From positions 1,987,501 through 2,051,500 of the forward strand of contig NZ_AP014627.1 of assembly GCF_001547895.1 (NCBI RefSeq): a stretch of 64,000 nt of DNA. The letters run 5' to 3'. This DNA is from Pseudomonas sp. Os17. Lineage in GTDB: Bacteria; Pseudomonadota; Gammaproteobacteria; Pseudomonadales; Pseudomonadaceae. Below are positions 17,324 to 25,039 of this stretch, one piece after another. How positions within the stretch are numbered: position 1 is the stretch's first letter; the number at the start of each line of letters is the position of its first letter. The notes under the pieces are model-generated. The model was given only the letters and a program-made list of their open reading frames with translations, was not told the DNA's origin and ran no database searches. Made by a program: the position numbers and the translations under genes.

Positions 17324-18148
17324 ATGGATCTGCACCGCATCAGTGGCTGGGCAGCGCTGTTGGGCCTGGCGTTGTCGCCAGCGCTGTCACTGGCAGCAGG
17401 CAAGTGCGAGCGTCTGGTGGTGACCGGCAGCCCGGACGCGCCACCGTACCTGTGGCAAGACCCGCAGAACCCCAAGCACCTGATGGGAGCCAGTGCCGAT
17501 CTGCTGCAGCAAGTGGCGGGGGAGCTGGGACTCAAGGTCGAGCTGTTGTACGCCGGCAAACGTTCCGACGCCCTGGATGAAGTTCGTAGCGGGCGCATGG
17601 ACCTGCTGGCCGATGCGCCACTGACCTTCAATGAGCTGGAGTCTCTGGACTACATCCATCCGGCGCTGGTGCAGAACGACTATCTGGTGTGGACCCGCAA
17701 GGACTCGACCCTGAGCTACACCCAGGTGGCGGACCTTGCCGGCCATCCGGGCGCGGTTTCGGAAAAGGCCCGGTTGACCCAGCCCTTTCAGGTCGTGGCC
17801 AAGGAGCACTTGCAGCTCAAGCGCCTGCCGAACTTGACCCAGGTCTTCCAGACCTTGCTGCTGGGGGAAGTGGACTATGTTCTGGCACCGCGCTATGCGG
17901 GCATGGCCATGGCCCAGTCCCTGGGAATGGCGGCGGACCTGCAGGCGTTTCCCCAGGCCATCGACAAACCGGGACTGTTTCTCGCGCTGTCCCATAACTC
18001 CGCCTGCAATGACCCATGGTTGCGCGGACAGCTGGCAAAAAAGATGACAGAATTGCCCGCGTCCGGTCTGACGGAGGCCTTGCTGCAGCGCAATCTGGAG
18101 CGCTGGAAGGCCCAGTTGCAGCAACCCGTCAGCAGCCCAAAACCGTAG
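17324..18148 (+). CDS. Periplasmic solute-binding protein, family 3 type
   Basis: A 274-aa protein with a cleavable signal peptide (hydrophobic 9-22, possible cut after SLAAG). The mature part has the amino-acid-binding SBP_bac_3 layout (PDAPPYLWQ, GASADLLQQVAGELGL, DLLADAPLTFNELESLDYIHPAL, and the late VDYVLAPRYAG segment). No ABC permease or ATPase is nearby, so it may act as an orphan binding protein or sensor. ATG 17324 has GGGGAGG upstream; the 16 codons before it belong to the terminator region. Followed after 9 bp by two lipoprotein genes, suggesting one envelope operon of three. Confidence 0.8.
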   Translation: MDLHRISGWAALLGLALSPALSLAAGKCERLVVTGSPDAPPYLWQDPQNPKHLMGASADLLQQVAGELGLKVELLYAGKRSDALDEVRSGRMDLLADAPLTFNELESLDYIHPALVQNDYLVWTRKDSTLSYTQVADLAGHPGAVSEKARLTQPFQVVAKEHLQLKRLPNLTQVFQTLLLGEVDYVLAPRYAGMAMAQSLGMAADLQAFPQAIDKPGLFLALSHNSACNDPWLRGQLAKKMTELPASGLTEALLQRNLERWKAQLQQPVSSPKP

Positions 18149-18157
18149 GAATCACGT

Positions 18158-18514
18158 GTGACTATTCGACCTCTTTTCCCTGCCCTGGCCCTGTTGGCCA
18201 TGGCGGGTTGTGCAACCGATCCGGCGCCCACCGAGCAAATGCGCCTCACTGCCCAGGCACTGGAGCAAGCCAAGGCCGTGGGGGCCTCGGCCGAGGCGAT
18301 GCCTGAGTTGAAACTGGCCGAAGACAAGTTCTCCCGGGCTCAGGGCAATATGCAGGATGAGTCCTACAAGAAGGCGCGGATGCGTGCCGAACAGGCAGAA
18401 CTGGATGCCCGGTTGGCCGAGGCCAAGGTCCTGACCCAGAAGAGCCAGGAACAGGTGAACGAGCTCAACACCCGTATCACCCGCCTGCGCAAGCAACTGG
18501 GAGATGCCCAATGA
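18158..18514 (+). CDS. DUF4398-type lipoprotein
   Basis: A 118-aa lipoprotein starting at GTG 18158. Signal with lipobox MAGC gives the lipidated Cys at 18. The mature part is almost entirely helical and charged (ALEQAKAVGASAEAMPELKLAEDKFSRAQ then AEAKVLTQKSQEQVNELNTRITRLRKQL), fitting DUF4398 and a coiled coil. Its stop overlaps the start of the OmpA-like gene (ATGA), showing translational coupling. The pair probably work together at the outer membrane/peptidoglycan interface. Function unknown. Confidence 0.8.
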   Translation: MTIRPLFPALALLAMAGCATDPAPTEQMRLTAQALEQAKAVGASAEAMPELKLAEDKFSRAQGNMQDESYKKARMRAEQAELDARLAEAKVLTQKSQEQVNELNTRITRLRKQLGDAQ

Positions 18515-19323
18515 GCCTTTCGACCCGCATCTTTGGTGGCGCGTTGCTGTTGGCCTGCGCCGGTCTCTATGGCTGTGCCGGCCAGCACAGCGAGGAAGCC
18601 CTGCAGCAAGCCGGTGCCGACTTCCAGAAGGTCAAGGAGGACTCCAACGTGTTGCGTATCGCGCCCAAGGACGTGATACGCGCCGGAGAATCCCTGGCCC
18701 GTGCCGATCGACTGTCGACCTACTGGGGCAGCGGCGCCGATGTGGAGCACTATGCCTACCTGAGTCGGCGCTACAGCGAAATTGCCCGGGAACACACGGA
18801 TCAGGCGCTGAACCAGGAGCGCGCCGCCAAGCTCGAACTGGAACGACAGCGCCTGCAACTGGCCCTGCGTGAGGCCAAACTGTTGAGCGTGCAGCAGCAG
18901 GGCAAGTGGCTGGAGGAGCAGATCATCAGCCTGGCGACCACCCAGACCGACCGGGGCCTGGTGATGACGCTGGGCGACGTGCTGTTTGACACCGGCGAGG
19001 CCGAATTGAAGAACTCGGCCAATCGCACAGTGCTCAAGGTGGTGCAGTTCCTGCAACTGAACCCCAAGCGTGTCGTGCGCATCGAGGGCTACACCGACAA
19101 CACCGGTGAGCGTCAGAGCAATCTGCAGCTGTCGCGTGATCGGGCCCAGGCCGTGGCGGACGTGCTGGTGGATCTGGGGATCGACGAGAAGCGGATCCAG
19201 GTCGAAGGCTACGGTGACGACTACCCGGTGGAAGCCAATGCGTCGGAGCGTGGCCGGGCGCAGAACCGGCGAGTGGAAATCGTCTTCTCCGACGAAAAGG
19301 GCCAGCTTGGCGCCGCTCGCTGA
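18511..19323 (+). CDS. OmpA-family lipoprotein with DUF4398-like N-terminus
   Basis: A 270-aa protein. Lipobox LYGC puts the lipidated Cys at about 22. A helical region with DUF4398-like character spans about 30-145, and a C-terminal OmpA domain about 150-262. That domain has the peptidoglycan-binding pattern (VLFDTGEAELKNSANRTVLKV, IEGYTDNTG, LSRDRAQAVADVLVDLGI, RGRAQNRRVEIVF), including the Asp and Arg that hold diaminopimelate. It thus tethers the outer membrane to the wall. Coupled by a 4-base overlap to the small DUF4398 lipoprotein upstream. A strong terminator closes the operon. Confidence 0.88.
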   Translation: MSLSTRIFGGALLLACAGLYGCAGQHSEEALQQAGADFQKVKEDSNVLRIAPKDVIRAGESLARADRLSTYWGSGADVEHYAYLSRRYSEIAREHTDQALNQERAAKLELERQRLQLALREAKLLSVQQQGKWLEEQIISLATTQTDRGLVMTLGDVLFDTGEAELKNSANRTVLKVVQFLQLNPKRVVRIEGYTDNTGERQSNLQLSRDRAQAVADVLVDLGIDEKRIQVEGYGDDYPVEANASERGRAQNRRVEIVFSDEKGQLGAAR

Positions 19324-19340
19324 AACCCCTGTTGTCCCCG

Positions 19341-19375
19341 AAAAACCCGACGTCCGCTAGGCGTCGGGTTTTTTT
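19341..19375 (+). terminator. Rho-independent terminator after the OmpA-like gene
   Basis: ACCCGACG and CGTCGGGT arms around a short loop, followed by seven T, 17 bp after the stop. Confidence 0.9.
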
Positions 19376-19404
19376 ATGTCTGCCAAGGTGCTCACAAAAA
19401 CCCT

Positions 19405-19477
19405 ACAGTTCTACTTTTCACTGCCCGGTGTCCTCGACTATTGTAGGAACTGTCCCAGTACACTTCTAAACTGTGCC
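19405..19477 (+). promoter_or_regulatory. Candidate MocR operator cluster
   Basis: AACTGTCCC at 19448-19456 is repeated directly as AACTGTGCC at 19469-19477, 21 bases apart (two helical turns). An inverted copy ACAGTTC lies at 19405-19411. MocR regulators characteristically bind spaced direct repeats near their own gene, which here starts at 19527. Confidence 0.5.
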
Positions 19478-19526
19478 GGTATTGTTTCACACAAGAATAA
19501 AACGCCGTGAAATCGAGTGCTGTGCC

Positions 19527-20966
19527 ATGACCAATCTCTTGCTCTATCAACGTATCGCTCAGCAACTGGCTGAGGATATTCGCCGTGGTGTCTACCAGCC
19601 GGGGGAGCGCGTGCCGTCGGTACGCAAGATGAGCTCGCAGCTCAACGTCAGCCACGCCACGGTGCTCCAGGCCTACGCCAACCTCGAGGACCAGGGGCTG
19701 ATCCGCGCGCGCCCCCAGTCCGGTTACTACGTGCACCAGACGCCGGCGCTGACCGCGCCCACGCCGGACATCGCCCGGGTCGAGCGTCCAGGGCTGGTGA
19801 CCCGCAGCAGCATTATCCAGCAGGTGTTGGTGGAGTCCCGTCGCGAAGGGGTCTTTCCGCTGGGGGCTGCGGTGCCCAGCGTCGACTACCTGCCGGTGCG
19901 GGCCTTGCACCAGCAATTGGCCAAGGTCACGCGGTTTCACAGCCCTCGGGCGTTCAGCTACATGTTCAGTCCGGGCTTCGAGCCACTGCGACGCCAGGTG
20001 GCGATTCGCATGCGTGACGCCGGGGTGGTGGTCGATCCTTCGGAAGTGGTGATCACTCACGGTTGCGTCGATGCCCTGCAAATGTCGCTGCGGGTCCTGA
20101 CCCGGCCGGGTGATCTGATCGCCGCGGAATCACCGACCTATTACGGATTGCTGCAACTGGCGGACCTGCTGGGGCTCAAGGTCATCGAGATTCCCAGCGA
20201 TCCTTCCACCGGGATGAGCCTCGAAGCGCTGCAACTGGCGGCCAACCAGTGGTCGATCAAGGCTCTGGTGCTGACGACGCGTCTGAGCAATCCCCTGGGC
20301 GGCACCATGCCGGAGGAACGGCAGAAGCAGTTGCTGCGTCTGGCTTCGGATTTCGATATCCAGGTGGTCGAGGACGATATCTACGGCGAGTTGATGTTCG
20401 AGGTAGGGCGCACCAAGGCCCTCAAGGCCTATGACCGCCTGGACCGGGTGATCTACTGCTCGAGTTTCTCCAAGACCCTGTCACCGGGGGTGCGCATCGG
20501 CTGGATGATCGCCGGCAAGTATCAGCAGGAGATCCAGCGCCTGCAGACCTTCAGTACTCATTCGGCGTGCAGCGTGACGCAGATGGGCGTTGCGGCGTAC
20601 CTGGAGAACGGCGGCTACGACCGGCATTTACGCTACATCCGCCAGGAGTACCGCAAGAACCTCAGCGCCTTTCAACTGGCGGTGCAGCAGTACTTTCCGG
20701 AAGGCACGCAGATCACCCGGCCCAACGGCGGCTTCATTCTCTGGGTCAGCCTGCCGGGGCGGGTCAATACCCAGGAATTGCATGTGCGGGCCTTGCAGCA
20801 GGGCATCAGCATCGCCCCGGGGTTGATCTTCAGTAACACCGAGCAGTTCAACCACTGCGTGCGGCTCAATTGCGGCACCCCCTGGAACCGTGAGGCCGAG
20901 CGGGCCTTGATGACCCTGGGCATGCTCGCCAGCCAGTTGTGCCAGGAGGCGGCCGGCGGTTTTTAA
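19527..20966 (+). CDS. MocR-type regulator (GntR winged helix fused to aminotransferase fold)
   Basis: A 479-aa fusion. Residues 5-75 form a GntR winged helix (YQPGERVPSVRKMSSQLNVSHATVLQAYANLEDQGLI). Residues 115-470 are a class I aminotransferase-like domain with the PLP-binding lysine K316 in SSFSKTLSPGVRIGW and the aspartate region VVEDDIYGEL. Such proteins sense PLP, an amino acid or an amine rather than act as aminotransferases. ATG 19527 is preceded by operator-like repeats. No metabolic gene is divergent here (only the terminator of the OmpA operon upstream), so the target may be distant or the gene only autoregulated. Confidence 0.9.
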   Translation: MTNLLLYQRIAQQLAEDIRRGVYQPGERVPSVRKMSSQLNVSHATVLQAYANLEDQGLIRARPQSGYYVHQTPALTAPTPDIARVERPGLVTRSSIIQQVLVESRREGVFPLGAAVPSVDYLPVRALHQQLAKVTRFHSPRAFSYMFSPGFEPLRRQVAIRMRDAGVVVDPSEVVITHGCVDALQMSLRVLTRPGDLIAAESPTYYGLLQLADLLGLKVIEIPSDPSTGMSLEALQLAANQWSIKALVLTTRLSNPLGGTMPEERQKQLLRLASDFDIQVVEDDIYGELMFEVGRTKALKAYDRLDRVIYCSSFSKTLSPGVRIGWMIAGKYQQEIQRLQTFSTHSACSVTQMGVAAYLENGGYDRHLRYIRQEYRKNLSAFQLAVQQYFPEGTQITRPNGGFILWVSLPGRVNTQELHVRALQQGISIAPGLIFSNTEQFNHCVRLNCGTPWNREAERALMTLGMLASQLCQEAAGGF

Positions 20967-21042
20967 ACAATGCGGCCCTGTGCTTGTCATGGGGCTTGCA
21001 ACAAGCGAGCATAGGGCACCTTTTGTCGATCTACCTGCCTTT

Positions 21043-21543
21043 ATGAATGCCTTTTTTCCTGCCATCTGGTTATCAGCCTGTCTGTTGGGAGTTGTCGCTG
21101 TCACGCCTGTCCAGGCAGCCTCGGCCGCCGATAAACCGGCCGCCAGCAGCGCCCATCCGAGCAAGCCTGCTACCGCCAAGCAGGCCTCGGCGAGCAAGGC
21201 CAAGGCCCAGGCCAGCACTGGCAAGAGCAAGCCGGCAAGCAAGAAGGCTGCAGCCAAGCCCAAATCCAAGTGGGCCTATCAAGACATCAAGACGCCGCTG
21301 AAGAGCCCCAAGCTGGACCTCAGCCTGCCGCCGGAAATGGTCAAGCATCTGCAACCTGTCGGCAGTGTGCCATTGCCCAAGCGCGAACCGTTGCTGCCGC
21401 AGATGTTTGGCGAGAAACCCAAGGAAAGCAGTCCGTTCCAACTCAACGGTCGCTTGCTGAGCAACGAAATGCAGTTGCAGTTGCGCAATGAGGAGCGTCG
21501 TGAAATCGAAGGCGCGGCCCTGGATTTCGAATTCAAGCAGTAA
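21043..21543 (+). CDS. Exported Ala/Lys-rich hypothetical protein
   Basis: A 166-aa protein with a signal peptide (hydrophobic 5-22, cut after VQA at about 25). An Ala/Ser/Lys-rich linker resembling histone H1/AlgP-type repeats spans about 26-80. A more ordered C-terminal part (KTPLKSPKLDLSLPPEMVKHLQP ... LLPQMFGEKP ... GRLLSNEMQLQLRNEE) follows. It is probably periplasmic. ATG 21043 is chosen because it begins a proper signal sequence; the open frame goes back to 20980. I recognise no domain and believe it to be a Pseudomonas-restricted family. Confidence 0.65.
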   Translation: MNAFFPAIWLSACLLGVVAVTPVQAASAADKPAASSAHPSKPATAKQASASKAKAQASTGKSKPASKKAAAKPKSKWAYQDIKTPLKSPKLDLSLPPEMVKHLQPVGSVPLPKREPLLPQMFGEKPKESSPFQLNGRLLSNEMQLQLRNEERREIEGAALDFEFKQ

Positions 21544-21711
21544 ATTCTTCAACCTGTTTGTGACTGGCTGCAGCGACGCTTTGTCGGAGACTGATCAGTC
21601 ACGCACGGTTGTGCGTCAAATCCGTTCTTTGAGTAATTTTAAACGGCTGTTTTAGCGGTTACTCTTGTGCGGCGTCATTCAACACTATGCTTGTCGCGAG
21701 GAGCTTTCGTC

Positions 21712-21966
21712 ATGAAATGCCGTGAAGGTTGTGGCGCCTGCTGCATTGCCCCTTCCATCAGCTCACCGATCCCCGGAATGCCCAATGGCAAGCCGGCGGG
21801 AGAACGTTGCCTGCACCTGTCTGTCGAACACCTGTGTGGCTTGTTCGGTAGGCCGGAGCGGCCAGCGGTGTGCGGCGCGTTTCAGGCAGATCCCGAGGTT
21901 TGCGGCGAAAGCCGGGAAGATGCCATCCGCTTGCTCGGATGGTGGGAACAAGTGACAGCGGCTTAG
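21712..21966 (+). CDS. YkgJ-family cysteine-cluster protein
   Basis: An 84-aa small protein with eight cysteines in the zinc/iron-chelating YkgJ (UPF0153) arrangement: C-x3-C-x2-CC near the N-terminus (CREGCGACC), then C, C and a late C pair. Such proteins probably hold a metal ion or Fe-S cluster; function is unknown. ATG 21712 has GAGGAGC upstream. Monocistronic or read with the START-domain gene starting 43 bp after its stop. Confidence 0.85.
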   Translation: MKCREGCGACCIAPSISSPIPGMPNGKPAGERCLHLSVEHLCGLFGRPERPAVCGAFQADPEVCGESREDAIRLLGWWEQVTAA

Positions 21967-22009
21967 AGTGTTCTCAATGAACGGAACTTCAACAATAAGG
22001 AATAAGACA

Positions 22010-22618
22010 ATGGGTTCGCTGTATCGAATGGCTGTGCTCTGTGGCTTCACCGTGCTGTTATCGGCAACAGCCCACGCCGAAGACTGGCAGACGGCGAAGG
22101 ATGAAGACGGCATCAAGATCTCCTTGAGTGAAGTGGCCGGTTCCAAATACAAGGCCTACCGTGGCGTCACCACCATGAAGACCTCCATCGCCAAGCTTCG
22201 TGCATTGCAGGAAGACGTGGTGGGTGCCTGCGCCTGGATCCACGAGTGCAAGACCCAGAAACTGCTCAAGCACGAAGGCGATCAAACCTGGACCTACACC
22301 CAGTTCAACACGCCTTGGCCGGTCACTGCGCGTGACTCGGTGCTGCACATCACGACCAGCGAAGCCGCGGACGGCAGTCTGACCCGCAAGCTGGAAGGCG
22401 TGCCGACCTACATCCCGGAAGAGAAAGGTTTCGTGCGTGTATCCCAGGTCGAGGGTTACTGGAAGTTCGTGCCCAAAGGTGCCGATCAGGTCGAAGTGAC
22501 CTATCAGGTGCACACCGAGCCCGGTGGCAGCGTGCCGTCCTGGCTGGCCAACAAGTTCGTGGTGGATGCGCCCTTCAACACTCTGAAGGCGCTCAAGGCC
22601 CGTGCCGAAAAGCCATGA
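22010..22618 (+). CDS. START-domain (lipid-binding) exported protein
   Basis: A 202-aa protein with a signal peptide (hydrophobic 8-20, cut after AHA at about 23). A START/SRPBCC domain fills the mature region (EDWQTAKDEDGIKISLSEVAGSKYKAYRGVTTMKTSIAKLRALQED ... YTQFNTPWPVTARDSVLHITT ... VEGYWKFVPKG). Bacterial periplasmic START proteins are thought to bind hydrophobic ligands such as lipids or sterol-like molecules; the ligand is unknown. ATG 22010 follows AAGGAATAAG. A strong terminator follows. Confidence 0.85.
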   Translation: MGSLYRMAVLCGFTVLLSATAHAEDWQTAKDEDGIKISLSEVAGSKYKAYRGVTTMKTSIAKLRALQEDVVGACAWIHECKTQKLLKHEGDQTWTYTQFNTPWPVTARDSVLHITTSEAADGSLTRKLEGVPTYIPEEKGFVRVSQVEGYWKFVPKGADQVEVTYQVHTEPGGSVPSWLANKFVVDAPFNTLKALKARAEKP

Positions 22619-22644
22619 TCGGCTGACGGTCCAAGGGTTCGATC

Positions 22645-22669
22645 AAGGCCGCCTCCGGGCGGCCTTTTT
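22645..22669 (+). terminator. Rho-independent terminator after the START-domain gene
   Basis: AAGGCCGCC-TCC-GGGCGGCCTT followed by T residues, about 27 bp after the stop. Confidence 0.88.
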
Positions 22670-22761
22670 GTTGGCTGGCCCGCCCGTGCCGTGGAACGTT
22701 TGCCTCTGGCTCAAGGTCGAGATGTTGTAGGCCCACTGACAGGGCTATCGAGGAGGCGCTG

Positions 22762-22995
22762 ATGCAAAAGTGGCAAGTCACTTTCGTGGACGATCATGGT
22801 GTGCAGTCCGTCGAAGACTTCGATTGCGAACAGGAGCCGACGCTGGAACGGGCCGCGCAGTTGGTTAGGGCCAAGCTGCTGCCGGTCAGTGCCGAACTGG
22901 ATCTGAATGATCTGGACGGACGTATCGAAGCCCCCACTCTCAAAAGCCTGAAAGAGCAGAACAGCATTCAGATTCTCAGCATCACGCCGATCTAG
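22762..22995 (+). CDS. Conserved hypothetical small protein
   Basis: A 77-aa acidic protein, no signal peptide or membrane segment, with the look of a small alpha/beta fold (MQKWQVTFVDDHGVQSVEDF ... TLERAAQLVRAKLLPV ... IQILSITPI). ATG 22762 has AGGAGG at ideal distance. Codon use matches the neighbours. It resembles short proteins common in Pseudomonas genomes for which I know no function. Confidence 0.65.
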   Translation: MQKWQVTFVDDHGVQSVEDFDCEQEPTLERAAQLVRAKLLPVSAELDLNDLDGRIEAPTLKSLKEQNSIQILSITPI

Positions 22996-23208
22996 ATACG
23001 ACAGAGATCGCTTGCGCAGCTATTTCTGGCGGCGCCCAGGCGTTGGCGCTAATCTGCAAACGAGATCAGCAAATTCTTCGCCTAGCTCTGATCTTGTCAG
23101 CTCCATGCTTGTTTCCTGACGACCCGCCCCGGGTCGTGATGCCGGTTGCTTTGGCCGGCGAGTCGGGAAGCACGGAAAGTCTATCCATCGGTTTGAGGAG
23201 GACGTTTC

Positions 23209-23550
23209 ATGAGCACAGCCGTTCAAGAAGACCTCAGCAGCAGTGTGCTGCGCCGCATGAAAGAAGGCGGTTTTGATTTTTCACGATTCCATCCCATCGA
23301 GTTCTACGCCATTTTCCCGGATGAGGAGCGGGCGCGCAGGGCGGCAGGACAGTTTCGCGGTGAATCCTTGAACGCCCAGGTCAGCGTGCGTGATGACGGC
23401 GCCTGGTATCTGGAACTGAGCAAGGTGATGTACGCCACCTATGGCGGCATCGGGGATTTTGAACAGGACTTCGAGGCCGTGGTCGAGCCTCTGGGCGGCA
23501 TCATTGACGGATGGGGGGTGAAGCAGGAGATTCGCGGGCGCCTGGTTTAA
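23209..23550 (+). CDS. RraB-like ribonuclease E regulator family protein
   Basis: A 113-aa protein matching the RraB fold: DFSRFHPIEFYAIFPDEERARRAAGQF then LEVS-type strands, and a final GGIGDFEQDFEAVVEPLGGIIDGWGVKQ segment. RraB proteins bind the RNase E C-terminal region in E. coli and alter mRNA decay; whether this homologue does so is not shown. GAGGAGG precedes ATG 23209. Monocistronic as far as can be seen. The rraA gene is also in this window, 40 kb away. Confidence 0.75.
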   Translation: MSTAVQEDLSSSVLRRMKEGGFDFSRFHPIEFYAIFPDEERARRAAGQFRGESLNAQVSVRDDGAWYLELSKVMYATYGGIGDFEQDFEAVVEPLGGIIDGWGVKQEIRGRLV

Positions 23551-23627
23551 CCCGGAGCCATTGCATCAAGATGGACAATTGGCTGGCCCTCGGGTCGGCC
23601 AATTGCGTTTTCAGGGGGCTCAAAGGT

Positions 23628-23654
23628 AAAAAAAAGCCACCCGGGAGGGTGGCT
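23628..23654 (-). terminator. Rho-independent terminator (minus strand)
   Basis: AGCCACCC-TCCC-GGGTGGCT on the minus strand is a perfect 8-bp hairpin followed by seven T. It is 197 bp downstream of the cytochrome gene's stop, and probably ends a separate transcript as well. On the plus strand it has only four A after the stem, so it works one way. Confidence 0.85.
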
Positions 23655-23850
23655 AAAAGGGAAGACCGGTCAGGAGAGGGAACCGGTCGGGAGAGCCCGG
23701 ACCCGGTTGTCATCGGCGTCATCAAGGTTGCAGCAGCGACTTCATCAGGCGTGATGAAGTCTTTGCTCGATGGACGCGATTGTCCGCCTGCCTGGCCGGA
23801 CCGTGAAATCAACTCTGGCTATCCAGGCGATAGATAACACCCGCATCAGC
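23655..23850 (-). ncRNA. Candidate small RNA ending at the 23.63-kb terminator
   Basis: A 200-bp non-coding stretch downstream of the cytochrome gene, unusually rich in dyads. ACTTCATCA-GGCG-TGATGAAGT (23739-23760) is a perfect 9-bp hairpin, and two ACCGGT palindromes about 24 bp apart flank a purine-rich segment near 23666-23692. With the perfect terminator this suggests a structured minus-strand transcript. It could equally be a long 3'-UTR of the cytochrome gene. RgsA-type sRNA is one possibility, but I cannot match it from memory. No clear promoter was found. Confidence 0.4.
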
Positions 23851-24657
23851 TCAAGGCAGCTGCTTGCGCCCCGCCATATGTCGCAGATAGCCCAGCAACA
23901 ACTCCAGCTCTTGATCCGGCAACACAGTGCTGTCGAACCCGGGCATCTTGGCCTGTGGCCAGCGCCTCAGGCTCTGCGGATCGCGGATGTAGCGCTTGAG
24001 AAAGTCGCCATTGAAATACTCGGTAGGGTTGTAGGGAATGTTCAAGTCCGGCCCGAACTGCGAGTCACCGGCGGCATTGAGGCGGTGGCAGGCCAGGCAG
24101 TTCTTCTGGAACAGGATGAAACCCTGGTTGACCGGATCATTGCTGGCCAGCTTCGGATCCGGAGCCAGGGCCGGAAAGCGCTCTGCCACCGGCGCCAGGC
24201 GCTGGATGCGCGCCACCTGGAATGGCCATTGCTCGGGGCTGACATGCCCGGCTTGCGGGTTCGTCCACACCAGGTAGAAAGGCCCGGCGCCGGGCTTGTC
24301 CGCGGCCAGGGCAGGCCAGGGTTGGCTTGGGTCTTCAATGGCCAGCCAGGCCTGGGAGCCCTGGGTGTCGAGCAGAGGCGCGGCACTCAGTTCGGCGGCG
24401 AAGCCGTCCAGGGCCACGGCCTGCAGGTGGTCATCGGCCTTGAGCCCCTGGAGCAGGGCCGCTATGGGCACGGCCCGGTACTGCATGTCGCGGTGGTAGG
24501 ACACGTCGTCCTTGATCTGGATGGTCCGCGCGGCGGGGTGCTTGAGCAGTTCTTCGGTCTGCCAGGTGCGGCTGCCGGAGCCCAGGTCGATCAGCAGTTG
24601 GGCGGCGTATAGCGGGCTGCTCGTCAGGAGGGCAGCGCAAAGGAGGAGAGCTTTCAA
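23851..24657 (-). CDS. Periplasmic c-type cytochrome
   Basis: A 268-aa exported protein: signal peptide 1-18 (cut after LYA), a ~150-residue N-terminal domain (LIDLGSGSRTWQTEELLKHP ... DDVSYHRDMQYRAVPIAALLQGLK) reminiscent of sulfite-oxidase/SoxD-like associated domains, then a mono-haem cytochrome c. The haem motif is CLACH near residue 190, with the likely methionine ligand in KMPGFDS. It probably carries electrons for a periplasmic oxidoreductase encoded elsewhere. Start ATG 24657. A tiny possible gene lies just upstream on the same strand. Confidence 0.85.
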   Translation of the reverse strand: MKALLLCAALLTSSPLYAAQLLIDLGSGSRTWQTEELLKHPAARTIQIKDDVSYHRDMQYRAVPIAALLQGLKADDHLQAVALDGFAAELSAAPLLDTQGSQAWLAIEDPSQPWPALAADKPGAGPFYLVWTNPQAGHVSPEQWPFQVARIQRLAPVAERFPALAPDPKLASNDPVNQGFILFQKNCLACHRLNAAGDSQFGPDLNIPYNPTEYFNGDFLKRYIRDPQSLRRWPQAKMPGFDSTVLPDQELELLLGYLRHMAGRKQLP

Positions 24658-24678
24658 TGGATGGCCGTCGGATCTTCG

Positions 24679-24839
24679 TCAGTGGGTAGGCGTCATCGGG
24701 CTGCAGGTCTTGCGGTTGCGACACAGGGTCGACCAGGCATCCCGGCGTTCTTTGTGGTCAGCGTGGTTCACGATACCGAAATAGTCGCGCTTGGCTAGCG
24801 GGTCTTGGCCTTCCTGCGTGGACGGGGCGGTGGCGACAT
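24679..24839 (-). pseudogene. Possible small gene with a one-base frameshift
   Basis: ATG 24839 has a near-perfect AGGAGG site five bases before it but reads only 14 codons (MSPPPRPRRKAKTR, stop at 24795). The -1 frame continues open from the same place to 24679 with a protein-like composition (STQEGQDPLAKRDYFGIVNH and so on). One extra C in the CCCC run near the fifth codon would join them into a ~53-aa protein ending 21 bp before the cytochrome start. It may be a frameshifted gene, a sequencing error, or a true 14-aa leader. Confidence 0.3.
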
Positions 24840-24943
24840 GAAGCCTCCTGCTTGCGGTTGCTCAGCAAGATGGACACGCGACAGCCAGCCCCCGGCGAGA
24901 ACCGGGGGGCAAGGTGCTGGTCGGTTGGTCGAGCAACCCCGTA

Positions 24944-25039
24944 TCAGCCGATCACTTTGGTGAGGTTCGGCAAGATCAACAGCAATGTGGTTGCGAAGAG
25001 GATGAGCCCCGCCTGACGTACTTTCGAATGTTTGAACAT
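24944..25039 (-). CDS. 31-aa single-pass membrane peptide
   Basis: A short ORF starting ATG 25039 with AAAGG about ten bases upstream. It has a charged N-terminus (MFKHSKVRQ), one hydrophobic helix (AGLILFATTLLLILP) and a short tail NLTKVIG, the layout of a small inner-membrane protein with a positive-inside N-terminus. A GC-rich hairpin without T-run (CCCCCGG/CCGGGGG, near 24890-24907) lies downstream. No function is known to me; similar tiny membrane proteins are common in Pseudomonas. Confidence 0.5.
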   Translation of the reverse strand: MFKHSKVRQAGLILFATTLLLILPNLTKVIG

